64,000 bases of DNA, from NCBI GenBank assembly GCA_023055425.1, contig JALGPY010000002.1, forward strand, positions 116,572,088-116,636,087, in the 5' to 3' direction. The translations under genes and the position numbers were made by a program. The notes under the pieces were generated by a model that saw only the letters and a program-made list of their open reading frames with translations, did not search any database and was not told where the DNA came from. Of this stretch, positions 56,605-64,000 are shown one piece after another. Source of the stretch: Linanthus parryae (lineage: Eukaryota; Streptophyta; Magnoliopsida; Ericales; Polemoniaceae). Numbering within the stretch: the first letter of the stretch is position 1; each line of letters begins with the position of its first letter.

Positions 56605-59221
56605 TGTAACACCCCCAAGATTGGCCAAGCCGAAAATCCGGGAGGGTGTCACTCCGTACCCGAGATGAAACTCAGATACAAGGACATATAAAAGTGGATC
56701 CATGCAACAGCCACAAAGTCTTAAATTATTACTTATTACAATTCAAATTGTTGTGCCACAAACACGGGCATTAACCAAACTAAAGAGATATTGAGAACTA
56801 AAATAGAGTTTAATTATTCAGATAAAAGTTCAAAGATAACGTGATGGTTCGCGCCCTTGCTAAGCTAAGCTCCCATAATCTAGACTTGTGGTGAAGAAAA
56901 CAAAAGAGGACACCACAGTTTCGAAAATTAGCAATAAATACTGAGCCAATAAACACCCAAGCATGCGAAATGATGATCATGCATAATTTATAAAAAAGTA
57001 AAAAACTTGTATGAAATGATTTAACTTTGCACAACGAAAATAAGTTTGTAACATATAAGAAATTAAGAAAGATTCCAATTTCATTGTGTTTCTCCAAAAC
57101 ATGTTCATTATCCAAACAAGGGATTCCAAAACCACATTTTATTCAATTCCCATTAATATCATCAAATCCCCCAAAAAGACACATTGGTAATTAGTGGATA
57201 GGAGGGAAGAACCAACCATCTCGCAATAATCTAGGACCTTAAGTGTCAACACGCCCTTAAGACTTCATGAGGCCAAAAGAGTGAGTACAAGGAGCCATCC
57301 GAGGCATTGTAATCGAATTAAATTAATTGGTCGAGTGACCGAAGTCAACAAGACCAAGGCAATAGTAACCATGTAATAAATCCTCGTAAAACTCTTCCAC
57401 TTTACGTTATTATCCATTTATAGTTTATTGTGTTAGTTTCAAGAAAATGTTTCAACAAGTGAAAATCAAGTGTTCTGATAGCACATAGTTCTTAATATAC
57501 ATAAATTCATTTTGAGACAAGAATAAAAGACCATTTGACATGAATGGGGATAGGCACGCTAGGACTGGCATTTTTACTCACCTCAAGCACAAGTAGCTAC
57601 TGCTACTCATTCGTAGTATTCAACGTATCCCTAATCCGAAAACTCGACGCCTACAAGTTAAAAATGTTCTAATTAAATAAAATATTATATTAATATATGT
57701 GCTAAACTATATGATATGCACATAACGCTCAATCATGGTTTATGGTCTAATTCCATCCCAACATCCTCACATTTACCCCCTACACAAATGATTAGAACGG
57801 GTGGTTCTAGACTAACGACACGGTTCTACTAGCCGGTTCAAATTCTACACACAACAACACCATTTTTTTGTCATAAAAGACTATTTAAAGTATAATAATA
57901 ATATATTATAATATTACATATTTCTCTACAATCCTCTAACAATAATATACCGGTTGGCGAAATGATCAAACGAGACACAATACTCCAAAAGTTTTGCTAA
58001 AGAACACAACCGGTTAAGTGTTTACTGCTATATAAGGTTTTAGAGACAAAGCAAATTATTTTTGTGAAAAGCTAACACTTTACTGTGAACAGTTAGTCCA
58101 TAAAGTGACATGGCAGTTAAAATTCGTGGAAGGACCTAGAACACCAAAACAAAAAGTTTAACGGTCACAATTTCGATTATAATTCAATTCTCTGGCGATT
58201 ACCCATCACATTAGCAACGCAATACCCAAAAAAGTGATAGTTTCTAATCAAAATATAGTTTCGGCTTAATTTTAAGCACCTACATAACTAGGGTTTAATG
58301 ACAATACATGAACGTGAATGAAAAGAATGAGTAACAGTTGATTAACGAGTATTTGAAGCAATAGGAACGCGATAAGGATTTGAAAGTATAATATACGAAA
58401 CATTAAGCAACAATGATTATGACTTACAAGTGTTGGATATGAACTCAAGAGAGATTGAGAGGCGGGATGAAGTTTTGAGCGACGGAGAGGTGGGGGTGCT
58501 GCTGAAATTGGACGGATCAGAAACGACCAAGGAGTTTGATGAAAATCTGAGAAGAAGAAAAGAGAGAAAAGAGATAGTCGAAGCCTGGATGAACAACAAA
58601 ACGACAGCGACAACGGCGGCTAATTTGTTGTTGCCGCTGCTACTTCTTGTGTCGTTCAACAGGAAGAGTGAGAGGGAGATGGTTTTGGGGAATTCACAGA
58701 GAGAGAGAGAGAGATGATCGCGGTACAGGTAGGGGAGTTTGGCAATGGGGTTCCCAAACCGCTGCTTGGTCCGACAGAGGAGGAAGGAGGTGGTGATCGA
58801 TCTTGCTATAGGTGGAGGAGGTTGGTGGCGATGGTGATTCCACGGGAACGAGAGAGAGAGACGATGAGGGTGATGATGGTGAGAGGGAATAACGTGAGGG
58901 AGAGAGGGAGATGATGGAACTGGGTTGAAATCTGATTAATTCAGAGGGTTCTTCAAATCGCGGACGTGATTTGGGTTGAATGGAAGAAGTAAATCCCTTC
59001 TACTGTGAATTGGGTGAAATTTTACACCTAATTTAGCTGAAATACACTTTTTAACCCCTAGTTTAGGTAAAAGACACTTTTACAGCCCTAGTTTAGGTAA
59101 AGACACTTTTAAGTTTAGATAAAAGTCACAAACAACCCCAAAGACTTAATAACAATGGTATAAACCCTAAAAATTACATTAACGTCACAAAATACCCATA
59201 ACCATAAAACAGGGTATTTCA
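56605..59221 (-). mobile_element. Chromovirus 3' LTR (~2.6 kb)
   Basis: TGTAACACCCCC at 56605 to AGGGTATTTCA at 59221, homologous along its length to the split solo LTR (29154-29998 plus 52592-54256). It is adjacent to a polypurine tract and pol tail on its right, so it is the 3' LTR of a minus-strand element. The five bases before it are TTCTT; the far end is outside the window. Short frames with GA-rich repeats (58600-58910) are not genes. Confidence 0.88.
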
Positions 59222-59521
59222 TCCTTCCCCCCTAAACATAACTTCGTCCTTGAAGCTTAAACCAACTCCTCGACAACCACTAAGGTATGAGTCATGTATG
59301 AGTCTCCACTCAAGGTATATCTACTAAATGCAAGCTTAAAGTAATATACTATAAGGAGTACTGATAATGATCTATTAAAACCGAAGGGTTATATTTTCTC
59401 CTCATTAGAGGAGTGACGTCCCCAGGACTCATAATACCTCGTCAAAAAGGTGATAATACTTCTCCTTCATCTCAACCTCAACTTCCTATGTTGCCACTTC
59501 TGTGAGGTGATTAGTCCATAA
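59222..59521 (-). pseudogene. Chromovirus polypurine tract and pol C-terminal tail
   Basis: On the minus strand, AGGGGGGAAGGA (59222-59233) abuts the LTR as a polypurine tract. Before it, a frame reads EVAT-stop-EVEVEMKEKYYHLFDEVL, recalling the E-A-T-W-E...YPHLF end of gypsy chromodomain-type pol, with Trp changed to a stop. The copia element at 59522 truncates the rest. Confidence 0.7.
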
Positions 59522-60830
59522 TGTTGGGTTATGATTCAAGTTACGCAGCGGAATAACAAAATTTAATCCTGCTCAAGACCCTCCAAGGATCACAGGAAGA
59601 GACTACATAACGATAGTAAAGGATTCTAGTATCTACATACCTCTGGGTTATCCTATGATGACTTCACATGTGAAATAGTATTCACGTCTCTATGGCTAGT
59701 CCACTCCTAGGATTGAAACCGCATCCTTCAAGCCTTTATGCTAGCTAGGATAGAAGGAGGAAGAGGAAGAATATCATGCAAAGAACACAAAAGGGGCTCG
59801 ACCTTCTTTTGGCTGACGGGGTAGGGGGCGATCCCAAGGGGTTCGGCCTCCTTGGGATTTGCTCTCTTTCCTTGCTTTTTCTCTCCCACTCAATGTGTGA
59901 TTAGCATTAGTCTGGGAAGGAAGCTAGGAGTGTCCATTATATAGTCCAACAACTCCTTTTTGACTGCACAAAATCACCTATCCTAATCATGTTCATACAC
60001 AAATTAGTCCAACTTGCAAATTAGTCCTACTAAATTTGCAAGTGGTTGCGTATTGATCCTTATAATTAATTAATAATATTACTTCTTTCCCAAGTCCGGT
60101 CTAATCCATAGGGAGTGTGACCCCATAGGTTTCTACTTAGTTGGTGGTAACAAATATTAACATGGAGCGGCCTCTAGCAAGACATCCACGCTATCCAACT
60201 AATAGAAATAGTCATCCGACAAACCTTGTGCCCAATGTTCATGTATTGTGTTACCCCTTTGTCTCCATATCCGGATTGGACACGAGACATATTAGTCACA
60301 CTCGTATATCAAATCCATAGTTCCTCGATCCTGGGAATATGTTTATCTGTGCAGATAACATCAATATCTCCATATTGATTTATCTAAGTCTGGCCAGACA
60401 TTCTATAAGAACCCATCCCTCGAGTGGCCCATGGATATTTACTCCCGTTATGTGGGAGGGACAAATCCTGTCTACGTCACTACGATCTCTAAGCTTGCTA
60501 TAACTACATTTATAGTTACCCGGTTAAGGCGCAACGTTTGATGATATCAAAAGCATGATATTTCACTACTAGTGTATCTAGTGACGACAAGTCTAAGGAT
60601 TACAATACCATTAGTACTTGTATAAGCGCTTGTAACTTTAACATAGTCTAATGTAGTCTTCTCGTCGTGTGTCAATCCAGTATGCCATTACTCTTAATGC
60701 ATACCCATGTGTTGGATCGTGATATCTCCATATCAATCCAACCCCATACTAGTCTATAGTTTATTGTCCTATTAATCAATATAATCGACTAGGGATATAT
60801 AAGAAGTTCTCATCACTGTAACCCCTTATA
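59522..60830 (-). repeat. Copia 3' LTR of the second element
   Basis: Inverted relative to 41912-43335 and clearly of the same family but more diverged. The right edge is approximate. Confidence 0.75.
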
Positions 60831-60899
60831 GTAAACTCTTCTTATCCTTAATTTACCAAGAATTCATCCTAAGTTCTTCTCAAGTACTTAAAGGATAAT

Positions 60900-61800
60900 C
60901 TTGGATAACTATCCAGTGACTTTCACCCGGATTTGACTGATATCTTCGTGTCATACCATATGACACATCTGGCCTAGTACATAACATGGCGTATCTCGTG
61001 AATCTCATTCATACGATCCTTTCTCAATCTAATTGGAAAGACAACTAGTCTTCCAAAGACTAATTCCATGTGAAATTGGTAGAATCAATATTCTATACAA
61101 GTTGAACCATTTCAACACCTTTGTCAATATATGCACTATTACCTAAGCCGCACAACCATCTTGATCTATCTGCATAGATCTTCATAGGTTGCATCGCCTA
61201 AGTCTGTCATTGAAGATTAATTCCCTAGTCAATCTACATAAGATTGCCAAGTAGGGTCATTATCCCCAATGATTAGTATGTCTCTACATACAAGACCAGA
61301 AATATAACCGTGCTCCCACTAACCTTCTTGTAAACATAAGCTTCATCTTCAATTTTGATGGAATCAAACTCCTTTGAATGCATCATCAATTCAAAGATTC
61401 CAACTCCGAATTCAAAGATTCCAACTCCGAGATGCTTGACTCAATCTGTAGATAGATTGCTACAAGAAAGATACTAATGGATTTAAGCATTTCAATTGGG
61501 GAAAATATTTCGTCATAGTCTATTCTATGAACTCACATGAAATCCTTTTCCATCCAATCGTCCCTTAAAAGTAATCATATTACCATCCATGTTTGTTTCC
61601 TCATAACCCAATTGAACCTTATGGGTCCTACCCTTTCAGGTGGTTCCACCAAAGTACATACTTTGTTGGTATACAAGGATTACATATCACATCTCATGGC
61701 TCCAAGCCATTTATGAGAGTATGGCCCACTCGTGGCCTCCTCATAGGTTGTAGGCTCATCTCTCTGAGTAATATATCACCGGGTTATGAGAAATCCATAT
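60900..61800 (-). pseudogene. Copia RT/RNase H remnant
   Basis: By alignment with the copy at 47012-48538: the region corresponding to the WTLVEPPEG block is at about 61600-61670, the YVDD region at about 61265-61300, and RNase H-side sequence below 61000. Multiple indels break it. Confidence 0.6.
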
Positions 61801-62199
61801 TTCTCTACCTCTTTGACATATCCTACCTGACCTATGAAGTCCTTATGTTACTTAAGTAGGTTGCTCCACAACACCTTGTGAGCCTACTCATGTTCCATCA
61901 AAAGGATCAATGTTCTTTTGTGGTTCTTGAACTCCTTCAAATTCTACTGTCCTCCCACAGTTTCTTTTAGAGACAATCTCTATAGCGGTTCCAGCAACAA
62001 ACATTTTGTTCTCGATTGGATTGTAGACATAATACCCTTTGTTTCCTCAGGATATTACACATAGTACATTTATCCGATTTAGGTTCAAGTTTATCTGTAA
62101 ACCTTTTACATAAAATTCATAACCCAAATCATTTATGAATTACATACTATGACACTTTGTAGTCCATATCTCATATAGTGTTTTTTATAATTGATTTGG

Positions 62200-63310
62200 A
62201 TGGAACAAGGTTATGGAAGAAATTTGCTGTAATTAGAACATGGCCCTTAAAAGTAAACTGGAAGCTCTATTTGACACATCATGGACCGAACCGTGTCCAA
62301 CAAAGTCCGATTTCTCCCTTTAGACATGCCATTCCATAATGGTGTTCTGGATAGAATGGGTTGGGATCACATCCCATACTCCCTTAGATTCTCAAAATAT
62401 TGGCTTAAGTACTCACGCCTCTACGATCATATCGTAGAGCTTTGATAATTTTGCCAAAATAGTTCTCTACTTCATTCTTGAATTCATTGAACGATTCAAA
62501 GAATTCTGATTTGTTTCTTCATAAGATACACAAATCCACATTTCACTGATGCCATCAGTAAATATGATGAAGTACTGAAAACCATCTTTAGCATTTGCAC
62601 TTAGTGGCCTACATACATCAATATGTACGATTTCCAAAGATCATATCTTGCCCATTAAACAAGTCTTACATGCCTCATATGATTCAAAATCAAATGAGTC
62701 CAGAAATCCATAGATATGGAGCTTAGATATGTATTTCTCATTTATGTGGCCTAAACAACAATGCAAAAGATAAGTGAGGTTCATATCATTTTATGCAAAC
62801 CTCTTGGTATTATTATTATAGATGAAATTACCAAGATCAAGGATATATGATCCATTAGACAAAAGTGCATTACAATAATGTATTTTATCAAAATAAATAG
62901 AACAACATTTGTCCATTATTAAAAAATAAGATTTTTCTTGTCAAAACAAGAAACTGTGATAATGTCCCTACTCAAAGCAGTGACATAATCGTATTTGTCT
63001 AATTCATGGATAATTCTCAAAAAGTATGAATAATTCCCTCCGGCTAATTCAGCAATCCCTTGCTTCATTGCCCCACATGTAGGTTTATTTCTTCCTTATC
63101 CAATTGTCTACATCTCCTGAGATCCACCACATTTCTATAAATGTGAGATCCTCATCTAGTATCATATACCCATGATGATGAGATAGACGTATTGACTTCT
63201 ATAACAAAAATAACTAATTTGGGATTCATAATTCCTTTATTATTTCCTTCCAGGTACTTTGGGCAGTTTCTCGTCCTCCACACCAACTATGGGACTTTAA
63301 GGCAACTTGG
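62200..63310 (-). pseudogene. Copia integrase, protease and gag zinc-knuckle remnants
   Basis: 62290-62480 aligns with the integrase core of the 46500-46770 copy. The pre-integrase region (minus strand, DIITVSCFDK-like) lies near 62910-62960. A basic RRNCPKYLE-like knuckle is discernible at 63240-63300. No frame longer than about 65 codons survives. Confidence 0.6.
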
Positions 63311-64000
63311 TTTTAGCAACATGCTTCCTTTATACCCAAGGGGTTGGCGCAAACATTTTGCCTTTACCCATGCTGTTAACCATTAACATGTTTTGCCTTT
63401 AGCCCTTTATGAGTGCTTTGTATAGCGATTCTCAATCATATTGAGTAAATCTCCTTTAACAAAACTATAATTGCATCCACTGCAATTCTCGGTCATTTTG
63501 GGAGAATAAGTATTTATTCATTATCTATCTCATAGATAACTCTCAGTCTCTAAGCTTTCAATCCTATTGAAGTAGCTTAGTTGCGCTTCACCTCTTCCTT
63601 CAGCAGTCACACATTACTAGCTTGTGTAGTCGCGTCATATCTCGATGAGTTAAGTCGCCTTGGTTTGGCAAGCCCGAACTCATTCCATCTTGATCATGAC
63701 GAGTGCTAAGCAAGAGAGTGCAAAGTGGAGCAACACTTCAAGCCTTTCATGTCATGCTCGCTCTTTGTAAGAGCTTCTTTTAATGTATGATCATATCATA
63801 CGGCTCCATATTTCTCATCTTGCTTCCAAAGCTCAGAGTTCGTGGTAGCCGACATGAGGCAAATTACATCCAAAGAACCAGTCTTATATGTTTCTTCCGT
63901 TAGGCATTAGTGTGTCTTGGTAGTCGGTGGGAAGATAACTTTATGTTCAACAATGTACAACATTTTTTTTCCTTTTTTGAGAATAATTCTCAATTTTATA

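Larger units (their letters stand above)
59522..64000 (-). mobile_element. Second copia element (minus strand), truncated by the window edge
   Basis: Begins TGTTGGGTTATG at 59522, the inverted 3' end of an LTR related to the copia LTR at 41912 (shared: the tRNA-proximal end, GATATCTCCATATCAATC, and ATGCATACCCATGTG). The LTR runs to about 60830. The interior follows in minus order: RNase H/RT (about 60900-61800), integrase (about 62200-62760), gag-pre-integrase (about 62640-62990) and gag zinc knuckle (about 63230-63310). It is heavily mutated, with no long open frame. The five bases before it are CATAA; its partner end is outside the window. Confidence 0.8.

Noticed and set aside
58417..58914. 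Overlapping Arg/Glu-rich and Ser/Leu-rich ORFs
   Set aside because: They lie in the chromovirus LTR and come from GA-rich repeats.
1..64000. tRNA, rRNA, CRISPR or prokaryotic operon features
   Set aside because: None seen on reading; repeat-rich plant DNA. The TGGTATCAGA sites are retrotransposon primer-binding sites, not tRNA genes.

Overview
This window is nuclear DNA from a flowering plant, probably a eudicot. The evidence is spliced genes with GT-AG introns, a chloroplast-type rhodanese gene, Stowaway and hAT DNA transposons, an L1-type LINE with a plant-style C-terminal RNase H, and Ty1/copia, chromovirus-like and Tat-like Ty3/gypsy elements. There is no operon structure, CRISPR array or bacterial signal. 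The species cannot be named from sequence alone. Only two genes look like functional host genes: a single-exon small protein (12168-12614, +) and a five-exon rhodanese/UPF0176 gene (17691-27313, -), here called STR8-like. Almost everything else is transposons, many nested in one another.

Layout. 1-879: little recognisable. 880-11772: a stretch bounded by ~80-bp inverted terminal repeats. It holds a broken first-exon fragment of a monoacylglycerol-lipase/caffeoylshikimate-esterase gene and a decayed LINE (about 2283-11589). A 3.6-kb solo LTR (2871-6517) has split the LINE's ORF1. 11773-12803: the small host gene with promoter and polyA signal. 12804-13020: a foldback MITE. 13613-13924: microsatellites. 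14290-17045: a dead hAT transposase (-) with CCGGTT-rich subterminal DNA. 17691-27313: the STR8-like gene. Its introns contain a Stowaway MITE (intron 3) and, in the 4.9-kb intron 4, a 183-bp tandem duplication, a ~450-bp-arm hairpin and a retroelement carrying a HOTHEAD-like oxidoreductase fragment.

29154-54256 is a three-level nest resolved by target-site duplications (TSDs). A ~2.5-kb solo LTR (TSD CCCTG) was split by a Tat-like Ty3/gypsy element (29999-52591, - strand, TSD TCAAT). That element's gag was in turn split by a Ty1/copia element (41912-50636, + strand, TSD GAACC), which ends in an unusual LTR / leader / partial-LTR array. The Tat-like element also carries, antisense to its own pol, a plant-mobile-domain (PMD-like) gene region with GT-AG introns that keep frame. 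54257-56604: LINE debris. 56605-59521: the 3' LTR and pol tail of a chromovirus (-). 59522-64000: a second copia element (-) inserted into that chromovirus and running off the window.

The order of events inferred for the nest is: chromovirus insertion, LTR-LTR recombination to a solo LTR, Tat-like insertion, then copia insertion. The host genes show no functional link with one another. The STR8-like gene keeps an uninterrupted coding frame across all five exons despite heavy intron colonisation.
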